A stretch of 21,980 nt of DNA from JAAYXU01 sp050942555 (GCA_050942555.1 JBMNNN010000018.1:1-21980); one strand, 5' to 3'. Positions 6,737-14,281 are shown, counted from the first letter of the stretch. The notes: generated by a model from the letters alone, not told the origin. Numbers and translations are program-made.

Positions 6737-9127
6737 ATGAGCCGGAGACGCGATCAGGAAGCCCCGGGAAAAAGACGATCCGCATTGTTCCTCAAGTTTT
6801 TGCTGTCCTATTTGCTGCTGGTGGCGCTTATACTGGCGGTCATCAGCGTGTCGCTCTACGGCGTCTTTTTCCGGACGCTCAAGTCCGAGATCGAGATACT
6901 GGCCTCCAATAACCTGGCCGGAATGTGCGCCTTCATGGACACGATGTTTTATGAAATGGACCACATCGCCTATGAGGTGAGCAACGACCCGGCGATGCTT
7001 TCCCATGTGGTCTATCAGAACCGCTATGCGGCGCTCCAGATGTCCCAGAGGCTGAACGGCTACAGGCAGACTAATACATTTATTACCGATATACTCGTCT
7101 ACTATCATGCAGACATCGCCCGCAAGTACAATACCGGCGTCAAATTCTTCACCACCAACGGCATACTGGACCCCGTGGCGGTGTTCGACTACTTTTACCG
7201 GTTCGAAAACTGGTCATATGAAGCGTTCCTCGGTGAAGCGCAGACCATCACCGCGCCTGTGATACGGCCGCTGGAGAGCGTCGTGACCGAACGGATCGAC
7301 AGTAAGGAGTTCATCACATACATTTGCCCCATCTACAACAGCGGGACTCCGGTCAACGAACGGGGCGTCGTGCTCTTCCTCATCGACCGGAACGATCTCG
7401 CGGGCATGATCCGGGGCAACCTGAGAGAATACAAGGGGACTATCGGCCTTTTTGATCACGCGGGAGAGCGCATATTCAGCCAGTCCTTCGATGAGAAAGC
7501 CCAGGGCGCCGCCGTCCCCGTGGCGTGCGGGGACGCCCCCGTGGATACGCCGGCGCTGGATACGGTCGATGTTTCGGGCGAAAAATACACCCGCATCATG
7601 CTGCGCTCGCGCTATAATAAGTACGCCTATGTGCTGCAGATGCCCAGCCGCCTGTACCTTGACCGCATATACAGCAACATGACGCTTTTCAATACGACGC
7701 TGGCGGTAGCCGCTTTCCTGGGGCTCGTGCTTGCGTACCTGCTGTCGGTGCAGAACTACCGTCCCATCCGCCGCCTCGTGAACGCCATCGCCAAATACAG
7801 CACCCGCGCAGCCCGGGAACGGAACGATCTGTCGCTCCTGTCGGCCACGTTTGATGAGCTCGTGCAGAAGAACGAAACGCTGGCCTACCGCATCAAGTCG
7901 CAGGAGGGAATCTACAGGCTGCAGTGCCTGCAGAACCTCATCCACGGCCGCTATAGCGAAGAGGCGCAGGTCGCCGCCGCGCTGAAAGACTGCGGCCTTT
8001 CTTTTGACGCCGCATATTTCGCGGTATGCATCGTGATGATAGACAGAAGCCAGGCCATCCGGCGCGACAACAGCGGCGCCTACATGGAGCTTCTCAAATA
8101 CAGCATCATCAACATGCTCGAAGAGATCGCCACGACGAAGGGAAACGCCGGATACGGGCTGGACACCGGGCCTGACGACAGCGTCGTGCTGATACTGAAC
8201 CTAAAAAAGCGCAGCGACGCGCTGGACTTCTGCGGACAGCTCACCAGACAGCTGGCCGATTTCTTCAAGACGAATTTCGGGTATACGCTGACCATCGGCG
8301 TGGGCGGCTGCTTCGACTCCCCGCTGTCGGTGCCGCTGAGCTACCGGCAGGCCGGGGATGCGCTGTCCTACCGGTTCCTGCACGGCACAGACCGCACGTT
8401 TGTGTACGATGCGATACGCAGGGAATCGCAGCGCGACATACAGTGGTACCCGATCGATCAGGAAAAGCAGGTCATGAGCAACCTCATGCAGGGCGACTAC
8501 CCCAATGTCGAAGCTGGCGTCAACAGCATCCTGGGCAGCATCAGCCTGATGAAACTGCCGCCCGACATCGCCCATGGGATATGCTTCGGCCTTGTGAGCG
8601 CGATCAAGAAGGCGCTTGGAAACATGCACATCCAGCTGGACGACCGATCGGTGTCGCAGCTGGACAGGCTGCACGCGATGAAATACGATACCCTGTGGGA
8701 TTACCAGGCCGATTTGCTGGCTTTCATGAAAACGGTCTGCGAAGCGATCTGCGCGGCCCACGAGAGCAAGAACTACCGTCTCAAGGAGCAGTTAGACGCC
8801 TTTGTGGAGGAACACTATACCGACAGCATGCTCAGCCTGGAGACCATCGCAGCCCACTTCGGCATGTCGCCCAGCTATCTGACGCGGTACTACAAGGACC
8901 ATACCGGCATCCCCCTCATGCAGCACGTCGACAATATACGCATGGACAGCGCGCGCGTCCTTTTGGCTACCACGCATCTCCCGCTGTCCGATGTGATCGC
9001 GAGGACCGGGTACGTGGACAAGAGTAACTTCATACGCAAGTTCAAGGCCCGCTTTGGCATGACGCCGATACTGTACCGGAAAACCCGATTAAATCAACGC
9101 CTCGGAGAGCAGAACCGCGCCGAATAG
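6737..9127 (+). CDS. Membrane-anchored AraC-family transcriptional regulator with extracellular sensor domain
   Basis: This is a single-protein sensor-regulator, probably controlling the adjacent transporter operon. The 796 residues show a basic N-terminus, membrane segment 1 (about 17-43), an extracellular region (about 44-315) consistent with a Cache-like sensor, and membrane segment 2 (about 317-337). A cytoplasmic middle region follows (about 340-680; relatives have a linker plus a degenerate cyclase-like domain). The C-terminal AraC DNA-binding domain (about 682-785) has both helix-turn-helix units: LETIAAHFGMSPSYLTRYYK, then LSDVIARTGYVDKSNFIRKF and the closing RFGMTPILYR. A GGGGAG-containing Shine-Dalgarno precedes the ATG. 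The architecture is common beside LplB/YtcP/LipO transporters in Firmicutes. The inducer is unknown, presumably the transported sugar. Confidence 0.9.
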   Translation: MSRRRDQEAPGKRRSALFLKFLLSYLLLVALILAVISVSLYGVFFRTLKSEIEILASNNLAGMCAFMDTMFYEMDHIAYEVSNDPAMLSHVVYQNRYAALQMSQRLNGYRQTNTFITDILVYYHADIARKYNTGVKFFTTNGILDPVAVFDYFYRFENWSYEAFLGEAQTITAPVIRPLESVVTERIDSKEFITYICPIYNSGTPVNERGVVLFLIDRNDLAGMIRGNLREYKGTIGLFDHAGERIFSQSFDEKAQGAAVPVACGDAPVDTPALDTVDVSGEKYTRIMLRSRYNKYAYVLQMPSRLYLDRIYSNMTLFNTTLAVAAFLGLVLAYLLSVQNYRPIRRLVNAIAKYSTRAARERNDLSLLSATFDELVQKNETLAYRIKSQEGIYRLQCLQNLIHGRYSEEAQVAAALKDCGLSFDAAYFAVCIVMIDRSQAIRRDNSGAYMELLKYSIINMLEEIATTKGNAGYGLDTGPDDSVVLILNLKKRSDALDFCGQLTRQLADFFKTNFGYTLTIGVGGCFDSPLSVPLSYRQAGDALSYRFLHGTDRTFVYDAIRRESQRDIQWYPIDQEKQVMSNLMQGDYPNVEAGVNSILGSISLMKLPPDIAHGICFGLVSAIKKALGNMHIQLDDRSVSQLDRLHAMKYDTLWDYQADLLAFMKTVCEAICAAHESKNYRLKEQLDAFVEEHYTDSMLSLETIAAHFGMSPSYLTRYYKDHTGIPLMQHVDNIRMDSARVLLATTHLPLSDVIARTGYVDKSNFIRKFKARFGMTPILYRKTRLNQRLGEQNRAE

Positions 9128-9168
9128 CGGCAGACTGGCCATTTGTGGGTACTTTCAGCGCAGCATCC

Positions 9169-9197
9169 TTGACACTTCCCCTTCGATGATGCAGTAT
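9169..9197 (+). promoter_or_regulatory. Possible promoter of the hydrolase lipoprotein gene
   Basis: A perfect TTGACA is followed after 17 bases by the poor -10 match CAGTAT. A better -10 (TATAGA, 9195-9200) would need a 20-base spacer. The gene may instead be read through from the regulator upstream. Confidence 0.3.
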
Positions 9198-9217
9198 AGA
9201 AAAGAGGAGTGATGTGA

Positions 9218-10564
9218 ATGCTGCGGAAAGTCGGACTATCGCTTGCGGCGCTGCTCATCTGTGCGGCGCTAGCGGGCTGCAATACCGGCGCGGGCGATCC
9301 GCCCGACGAGACGACCCTGGCGGTGTGCCGCGAGGACGCGCTGCGCCTTGTGCAGGATCTTGGGGGCGAGAACTTCGAGTCGGCGGCCCAAAACCATACG
9401 TATACGCCGCTCATGAAGAGAAGCGCGGGCAGCGCGGCGCTGGAGCAGATATGGCGCTCACTGACCGATCAGTACGGCGCTTTCCGGGAGGCGTACCGCA
9501 CCGATTCGGTGCTTCACTCCGGAAACCAGCATTCGGTTATCGTAGGAATCGCGTTTGACGCGCAGTGCATCGACCTCAAAGTCACCTATGACGGAAAGAC
9601 CATATCGGGACTCCACTACTCGGTCAACAGCGATGATCCCGCCGCGCCGACAGAGCAATTCCTGAGCGCCTATCCGACGCGGGAAATTACGTTCGGCGAA
9701 GTCGGCTGGGAGCTAACGGGAACGCTGACGCTGCCCGACGGGAGCGGCGGGCCGTGGCCCGTGGTCGTCATCGTGCATGGTTCAGGCCCATCGGACCGCG
9801 ATGGGCGCGTCATGCGCCAGACGCCCTACCGCGATATCGCCGAGGGGCTGGCCGCAAGGGGCGTGGCCACGTTCCGGTACGACAAGCGAACCCATGTGTA
9901 CGCCGACCGCATGACCGGCGATATCACGGTATGGGAGGAAACAATACGCGATGCGGCGGCCGCCGCCGTGATGCTGCGCTCGGAGGCCGAGTGCTCCCGG
10001 CTCGTCATGATCGGGCACAGTCTGGGCGCTACGCTGCTGCCCCGCATCGCCGGGGATGCCTGTGCCGACGGATACATCGCGCTGGCGGCGGCGGCTACGC
10101 CGCTCCACCGGCTGATGGTACGCCAGTACGAGTATCTGTTCGGGCTGGACGGAGCGCTGGACTCTCAGGAGGAAGCGGCGCTCGCGCGCGTGCGCGCGAT
10201 GGCCGACAATGTCGACGCCCTGGAGCAAGGCAGGACGTTTGAGACTGCGGATCTTTTTGGTATCCCGGCCTCCTACTGGCTGGATCTATCCCAATACGAC
10301 ACGGTACAGGAAATGGCCACTCTGAACGCACCGCTCCTCATGCTCCAGGGCGAGGGCGACTACCAGGTGCCGCCTGCTGAATTCGAGCGCTTCAGGGCCG
10401 CGCTTTCGGGCCGGACCGACGTGGCGTTTGTGAGCTACCCCGGGCTTTCGCACCTTTTCACGCAGGCGGGCGACCCGCCCTCGCCCGATGATTACGCCAG
10501 AGAGGGTTCGTTCGACGGCAGGGCGCTCGACGACATCGCCGCGTGGATCGCGTCGCTTCGATAA
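9218..10564 (+). CDS. Lipoprotein with DUF3887-like and alpha/beta hydrolase domains
   Basis: Residues 1-20 are a lipoprotein signal; the lipobox LAGC puts the lipidated cysteine at residue 21, so the enzyme should sit on the outer face of the membrane. Residues about 33-140 resemble the DUF3887 domain found before such hydrolases. The alpha/beta hydrolase fold covers about 155-448. HGSGP (187-191) supplies the oxyanion region, S268 in GHSLGA is the nucleophile, and D381 in QGEGDYQVP and H412 in LSHLF complete the triad. The ATG at 9218 follows GAGGAG at 9204-9209. It is probably an esterase or peptidase-like acyl hydrolase; the substrate cannot be deduced. It is separated from the AraC regulator by 90 bases and may be cotranscribed or have its own promoter. 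Confidence 0.88.
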   Translation: MLRKVGLSLAALLICAALAGCNTGAGDPPDETTLAVCREDALRLVQDLGGENFESAAQNHTYTPLMKRSAGSAALEQIWRSLTDQYGAFREAYRTDSVLHSGNQHSVIVGIAFDAQCIDLKVTYDGKTISGLHYSVNSDDPAAPTEQFLSAYPTREITFGEVGWELTGTLTLPDGSGGPWPVVVIVHGSGPSDRDGRVMRQTPYRDIAEGLAARGVATFRYDKRTHVYADRMTGDITVWEETIRDAAAAAVMLRSEAECSRLVMIGHSLGATLLPRIAGDACADGYIALAAAATPLHRLMVRQYEYLFGLDGALDSQEEAALARVRAMADNVDALEQGRTFETADLFGIPASYWLDLSQYDTVQEMATLNAPLLMLQGEGDYQVPPAEFERFRAALSGRTDVAFVSYPGLSHLFTQAGDPPSPDDYAREGSFDGRALDDIAAWIASLR

Positions 10565-10756
10565 ATCCGAAATTTGTGAATATTAAACAGAGCAATCGCG
10601 CGACATATTTCGAAATTACGGATATCCGGCGGCACACCGTTCGATAGGCGCTGTCCGGATACAGTTATTAGGGAGAATATTTGGTTAAATAGCATAGATA
10701 TTTGCCGTTACAGGACGAACGTTATTGGATATATTATGGATTTCTAATTAAGCATA

Positions 10757-10785
10757 TTGCATAAACATGGGTTCCATGCTATGAT
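10757..10785 (+). promoter_or_regulatory. Orphan promoter-like sequence in the convergent gap
   Basis: TTGCAT, a 17-base spacer and TATGAT match sigma-A boxes well. The spacer contains the palindrome CATGG-GTT-CCATG (10766-10778). No coding gene follows on this strand; transcription would run towards a hairpin at 10824-10855 and then antisense into prs. Confidence 0.4.
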
Positions 10786-10823
10786 AAAAACGAATCAACC
10801 GTTTTTTTCTTCTCCTTTCTGCA

Positions 10824-10859
10824 CCGCCGCCCGCTTGCTTTTTTTGGGGCGGCGGCTTT
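10824..10859 (+). terminator. GC hairpin followed by a short T-rich stretch
   Basis: CCGCCGCCC (10824-10832) pairs with GGGCGGCGG (10847-10855) around a 14-base T-rich loop, followed by CTTTG. It could end a short transcript from the promoter-like sequence at 10757, or read-through from the hydrolase gene. The T-run is weak. Confidence 0.4.
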
Positions 10860-10914
10860 GTTATGCTGCTCGCATACGGTATCCGGACAGGTATGATTAA
10901 TAGTTACATTTATA

Positions 10915-10968
10915 AGGCCGGGCCCCCGGGGCTAAGGCCGCCGGGGCATATGCCCCGGCGGCCGGCCT
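10915..10968 (-). terminator. Nested GC palindromes just downstream of prs
   Basis: A perfect 28-base palindrome lies at 10936-10963 (half-site GGCCGCCGGGGCAT). It is enclosed by AGGCCGG (10915-10921) and CCGGCCT (10962-10968), with a further GCCCC-C-GGGGC at 10922-10932. It begins 16 bases after the prs stop codon and is the obvious 3' structure of the purR-glmU-prs transcript. A T-run is absent on the prs strand, so it is not a textbook intrinsic terminator. Confidence 0.55.
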
Positions 10969-10983
10969 GGCTCCAGCTCCGGT

Positions 10984-11988
10984 TTACAGGTTTTGGATCT
11001 TTTCCTGTATGACGATGGGCTTGACGTGCGTAGGCGCTTCGGTGAACAGCGAGCTGACCGGCAGGTTCTCGTATATGCGCTCGATGGCCTCCGCGAATAT
11101 CGGCCCGACCGACAGCGTGCGTATCTTGTCCATCTTCTTTTCCTCGGGAAGGTGGATCGTATTGGTGACGACCAGCTCCCGTATCGCCGAGTCGCGGATC
11201 CGTTCGATCGCCGGACCCGACAGCACCGGATGAGTGCAGCAGGCGTATACTTCCCGCGCGCCGTTCTGTATCAGCGCCTCCACGCCCTGGCAGATCGTTC
11301 CGGCCGTGTCGATCATATCGTCGATCAGCACGACGCGCCGTCCCTTGACGTCGCCGATGATGTTCATGACCTCCGACTGGTTGGCTGTAGGCCGCCGTTT
11401 GTCGATGATCGCGAGCGGGGCGCCCAGCTTCGCCGCGAAGTTGCGCGCCCGGGTCACGCTGCCAAGATCGGGCGATACCACCACCAAATCCTCGCCGGTA
11501 AAGTGACGCGCCTGGTAATGGGCCGCCAGTATCGGCATGCCCAGCAGATGATCGACGGGAATATTGAAGAAACCCTGTATCTGCGCCGCGTGCAGATCCA
11601 TCGTGAGCACCCTGTCGGCGCCGCTGGCGGAGATCAGATCGGCCACGAGCTTGGAGGTGATCGGATCGCGGGCTTTTGTCTTGCGGTCCTGCCGCGCATA
11701 TCCGAAGTATGGGATCACGGCGGTGATGCGCCCGGCGGATGCCCGGCGAAACGCGTCGATCATGATGAGCAGCTCCATCAGGTGCTCGTTGACAGGTGAG
11801 CTCGTGGACTGGACGACGAATACGTCACATCCCCGTACGGTCTCCCCGATATTGACAGAGGTCTCCCCGTCGCTGAAGTGCCCCACCGTTGCCTGGCCCA
11901 GCGGAATCCCCAGTATGTCCGCTATTTCCCGGGCCAGCGCCGGATTGGCGTTTGCGGTAAAAAGCTTGATCCTCATGACCCGTTTCAT
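10984..11988 (-). CDS. prs: Ribose-phosphate pyrophosphokinase (PRPP synthetase)
   Basis: Prs makes phosphoribosyl pyrophosphate from ribose 5-phosphate and ATP, the precursor for purines, pyrimidines, histidine and NAD, in the cytoplasm. The 334-residue protein is a little longer than the usual 310-320, with a short C-terminal extension. Clear motifs are HFSDGE (37-42), YFGYARQDRK (94-103), the metal-site DLHA (131-134) and the PRPP-binding VLIDDMIDTAGT (220-231). The ATG at 11986-11988 overlaps the glmU stop codon as ATGA, and AGGAGG lies four bases upstream inside glmU, so translation is probably coupled. Linking PRPP supply to purR and glmU is a known Firmicutes arrangement. It is the last gene of the operon. 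Confidence 0.97.
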   Translation of the reverse strand: MKRVMRIKLFTANANPALAREIADILGIPLGQATVGHFSDGETSVNIGETVRGCDVFVVQSTSSPVNEHLMELLIMIDAFRRASAGRITAVIPYFGYARQDRKTKARDPITSKLVADLISASGADRVLTMDLHAAQIQGFFNIPVDHLLGMPILAAHYQARHFTGEDLVVVSPDLGSVTRARNFAAKLGAPLAIIDKRRPTANQSEVMNIIGDVKGRRVVLIDDMIDTAGTICQGVEALIQNGAREVYACCTHPVLSGPAIERIRDSAIRELVVTNTIHLPEEKKMDKIRTLSVGPIFAEAIERIYENLPVSSLFTEAPTHVKPIVIQEKIQNL

Positions 11989-13358
11989 ACTTCCTCCTCG
12001 TACCGGCTTCTGCGCCTGCGCGCCCAGCCGTCTTTGTTAGTCTGTCGGCTACGCGCGATGGCAAGCGCGTCGTCCGGCACGTCTTCGGTGATCGTGGAAC
12101 CTGCGGCCGTATAAGCGCCCCGCCCTACGGTGACGGGAGCCACCAGGTTCGTGTTGCATCCGATGAAAGCCCCGTCCCCGACCGTCGTACGGTGCTTCCT
12201 GTGCCCGTCATAGTTGACGAATACCGCGCCGCAGCCGATGTTGGCGCGCTCTCCTATCTCGGCGTCGCCCACATAGGTGAGGTGCGGTACCTTCGTGCCG
12301 TCGCCTATGACCGCGTTTTTCAGCTCTACGAAATCGCCTATGCGGCATCCCGCTCCGACCTTGCTGCCGGGCCGCAGGTAGGCAAACGGACCGATGGTCG
12401 CGCCGTTTCCGATCTGGGCCTCTACGAGTACCGACGACTGTATCGTCACGCCGTCGCCCACGCGGGAAGCGCTGATGCGGTTGCCGGGATACAGCGTCGC
12501 GCTCGATCCGATCCGGGTGCCCGACTCCAGCACATTGCCCGGGTACACGACCGTATCGCCGCCGATCGCGACGTCCGCGTCGATATAGGTCGCCGCCGGG
12601 TCGATGATCCGGACGCCCTCGCGCATATGCGCCTCGTTGATTCGCCTGCGCAGCGCCGCCTCGGCCTGCGCGAGCTGCGCGCGGTCGTTGATGCCCAGCG
12701 CCTCGTCGGGCGCGCAGCGCAGCGCGCCCACCCTGTGGCCCGCGCGCACCATCAGCCCGATCACGTCGGTCAGGTAGTATTCGCCCTGGTCGTTGTCGCA
12801 TGTCAGCCGGTCCAGAAGGGAGCGCAGAAGATTGCCCCTGAAGCAGTAGACAGACGTATTGATTTCCCGGATCTCCCGCTGTGCGGGCGTGGCGTCCCGG
12901 TGCTCGACGATGCCCGCGACATCGCCGCTGCCGTCGCGCAGCACCCGGCCATATCCGGCGGGGTCCTCCGCGATCGCGGTGAGCACCATGGCCGCGAATC
13001 CGTCACGGGTTACGCCCGCGGCGAGGGCCTCGAGCGTACCGGATCTGAGCAGCGGCATATCTGCCGCCGCCACGACGACCGCGCCGTCCTCGGGTATCGC
13101 GTCGCGCGCCGCCATGACCGCGTGCCCCGTTCCCCGCTGGCTCTCCTGCACCGCGAACCGGGCCCGCCCTTCGAGCGCGGCCATGACCGCGTCGCGGCCG
13201 TGGCCCACGACGACCACAGGATGCGCGTCGATTCCCCGGGTCGCCTCCATCACCCACCCGACCATTGCTCTGCCGCACAGCGTATGCAGCACCTTGGGTA
13301 TGCTGGACTTCATGCGCTTGCCCTCTCCGGCGGCCAGTATGATCACCCGTGTCTGCAT
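11985..13358 (-). CDS. glmU: Bifunctional UDP-N-acetylglucosamine pyrophosphorylase / glucosamine-1-phosphate N-acetyltransferase
   Basis: GlmU makes UDP-GlcNAc, the first dedicated precursor of peptidoglycan, by acetylating glucosamine 1-phosphate and then transferring UMP. The 457-residue length is normal. The N-terminal uridyltransferase domain (about 1-230) shows LAAGEGKRMKSSIPK (8-22), QRGTGHA (74-80) and the metal aspartate in AADMPLL (D100). The left-handed beta-helix acetyltransferase domain (about 255-440) shows hexapeptide repeats, RPGSKVG, H359 in VPHLTYVGD as candidate catalytic base, and NYDGHRKHRT (382-391). The C-terminus QTNKDGWA is typical. GGAGG lies inside the purR 3' end, one base separates the purR stop from the ATG, and the stop overlaps prs. 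Function is secure. Confidence 0.97.
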   Translation of the reverse strand: MQTRVIILAAGEGKRMKSSIPKVLHTLCGRAMVGWVMEATRGIDAHPVVVVGHGRDAVMAALEGRARFAVQESQRGTGHAVMAARDAIPEDGAVVVAAADMPLLRSGTLEALAAGVTRDGFAAMVLTAIAEDPAGYGRVLRDGSGDVAGIVEHRDATPAQREIREINTSVYCFRGNLLRSLLDRLTCDNDQGEYYLTDVIGLMVRAGHRVGALRCAPDEALGINDRAQLAQAEAALRRRINEAHMREGVRIIDPAATYIDADVAIGGDTVVYPGNVLESGTRIGSSATLYPGNRISASRVGDGVTIQSSVLVEAQIGNGATIGPFAYLRPGSKVGAGCRIGDFVELKNAVIGDGTKVPHLTYVGDAEIGERANIGCGAVFVNYDGHRKHRTTVGDGAFIGCNTNLVAPVTVGRGAYTAAGSTITEDVPDDALAIARSRQTNKDGWARRRRSRYEEEV

Positions 13359-13359
13359 A

Positions 13360-14190
13360 CTATGCCTCCATTCCGCGGATATAGCGCGACGGGCGCACGT
13401 CTACCCTGCGCACTGACTCGTCGACGCTGTGAAGCACCATCAGCGAGCGGCAGTTGTCCACAAGCTTTCGCTCGGGCTCCGCGGTGGTCATGACGACGCC
13501 CATACCCACCACGGTCACCGAGAACTCGCGCATCAGGTCCACGACGCCGCGCAGCGTGCCGCCCCGCTTCATGAAATCGTCGATGATGAGCGCGCGCTGT
13601 CCCTCGACGACCGCCCGCTTTGGTAGCGACATCGACTGGATCTTGTGCGTTGATCCGGTGACATAGTTGATCGTGACCACCGAGCCCTCGCTGATGCGCA
13701 CGTCGCGGCGCGCCGTGATCATCGGCACATTCAGGCAGCGCGCCACCATCAGGGCCACCGATATGCCCTTTGTCTCTACCGTCACGACGAAATCGGGCTG
13801 CGCATCCCGGAACCAGTGCGCCAGTATCTCGCCCATGCGGGCCACCTTGGCCGGGTGCGACAGCTCGTCGAGCATATAGAGATAGCCTCCCGCAAGGATT
13901 CGTTCGGGATCCGACAGGCGCAAGCACATCTCGTCCACGAATCGCCGGGCTGCCTCGGGACTGGGCGTGGGCAGGTACATTACGCCGCCGGCCGCGCCGG
14001 TTACGGTTTCGAGGCTCCCCAGTTTGAATTCCTCCAGCACCTCGCGCGCGATATCGATGTCTTCGCTGATCGTTGACTTGGCTGCGCCGAACAGCTCGCT
14101 GAAATGATTGAGCGTATAAATGCGGTTGGGCATATCGGAGAGAATCTTTATCATCGCGCCGATCCGTTCGCTGCGTTTGATTTTATGCAT
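13360..14190 (-). CDS. purR: Purine operon repressor PurR (Bacillus type)
   Basis: This PurR belongs to the phosphoribosyltransferase-fold repressors of Firmicutes, which sense PRPP; it is unrelated to the LacI-type PurR of enterobacteria. The 276 residues comprise an N-terminal winged helix (about 1-72, with YTLNHFSELFGAAKSTISED) and a PRT domain (about 75-276). The PRPP motif is ALIIDDFMKRGGTL (200-213). The start at 14190 is supported by GGAGGG at 14199-14204. It heads a tight operon with glmU one base downstream and prs overlapping that. In Bacillus, yabJ and spoVG lie between purR and glmU; both are absent here. The promoter carries two inverted PurBox-like sites, so autoregulation is likely. 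Confidence 0.95.
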   Translation of the reverse strand: MHKIKRSERIGAMIKILSDMPNRIYTLNHFSELFGAAKSTISEDIDIAREVLEEFKLGSLETVTGAAGGVMYLPTPSPEAARRFVDEMCLRLSDPERILAGGYLYMLDELSHPAKVARMGEILAHWFRDAQPDFVVTVETKGISVALMVARCLNVPMITARRDVRISEGSVVTINYVTGSTHKIQSMSLPKRAVVEGQRALIIDDFMKRGGTLRGVVDLMREFSVTVVGMGVVMTTAEPERKLVDNCRSLMVLHSVDESVRRVDVRPSRYIRGMEA

Positions 14191-14206
14191 CGGGCATTCC
14201 CTCCAA

Positions 14207-14250
14207 AAAGCCGAATATTCGCGACTCCTCAGATATTATAATTCGTTTTT
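14207..14250. promoter_or_regulatory. Two inverted PurBox-like sites in the purR promoter and leader
   Basis: AAAGCCGAATATT (14207-14219, + strand) and AAAAACGAATTAT (14238-14250, - strand) each match 11 of 13 positions of the remembered PurBox consensus AWWWCCGAACWWT and keep the CGAA core. They face opposite ways and are 18 bases apart, close to the 16-17 reported for Bacillus. The second overlaps the purR -10 box, a position suited to repression. Confidence 0.5.
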
Positions 14251-14263
14251 TAATCTTTTTCCA
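14235..14263 (-). promoter_or_regulatory. Promoter of the purR-glmU-prs operon
   Basis: On the minus strand TGGAAA, a 17-base spacer and a perfect TATAAT (14235-14240) precede purR, giving a leader of about 40 bases. The region is very AT-rich. It diverges from the murC promoter. Confidence 0.65.
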
Positions 14264-14281
14264 GACTTTTTGATAAATTGG

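Larger units (their letters stand above)
10651..10890. repeat. 12-base inverted repeats bounding a 240-base segment (possible MITE-like element)
   Basis: CTGTCCGGATAC at 10651-10662 and GTATCCGGACAG at 10879-10890 are perfect reverse complements. They bound an AT-rich segment without a gene. No target-site duplication is evident just outside them, and the repeats do not extend. A miniature inverted-repeat element is one reading; a pair of regulator sites is another. Confidence 0.35.
10565..10983. other. 419-base gene-free region between convergent genes
   Basis: No credible protein gene is visible. From 10565 to about 10820 the base composition is distinctly more AT-rich than the genes around it. 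It contains an imperfect inverted repeat (10565-10575 with 10613-10623, 10 of 11 pairs), a perfect 12-base inverted repeat (10651-10662 with 10879-10890), a promoter-like sequence (10757-10785), an A/T hairpin with a T-run (10786-10808), a GC hairpin (10824-10855) and a GC palindrome block (10915-10968). A remnant of a mobile element or a small RNA locus are both possible. Confidence 0.6.

Noticed and set aside
4656..6785. 709-codon open frame antisense to the binding-protein gene
   Set aside because: It mirrors a real gene with clear motifs, spans several genes' boundaries, has no recognisable domain and no ribosome site. Long antisense frames are common in GC-rich genes.
10720..10820. Tiny 16-codon minus-strand frame with an AAAGGAG upstream
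   Set aside because: The spacing to its TTG is too long (about 13 bases), and the peptide shows nothing recognisable.
12985..13358. Variant GlmU nucleotide motifs (GEGKRM, AADMPLL) as a sign of altered function
   Set aside because: Such variants occur in other Firmicutes GlmU proteins and all other key positions are present.
12192..13493. 433-codon open frame antisense to glmU and purR
   Set aside because: Composition is Arg/Ala-rich as expected from a reverse reading of GC-rich codons; no motif or ribosome site.
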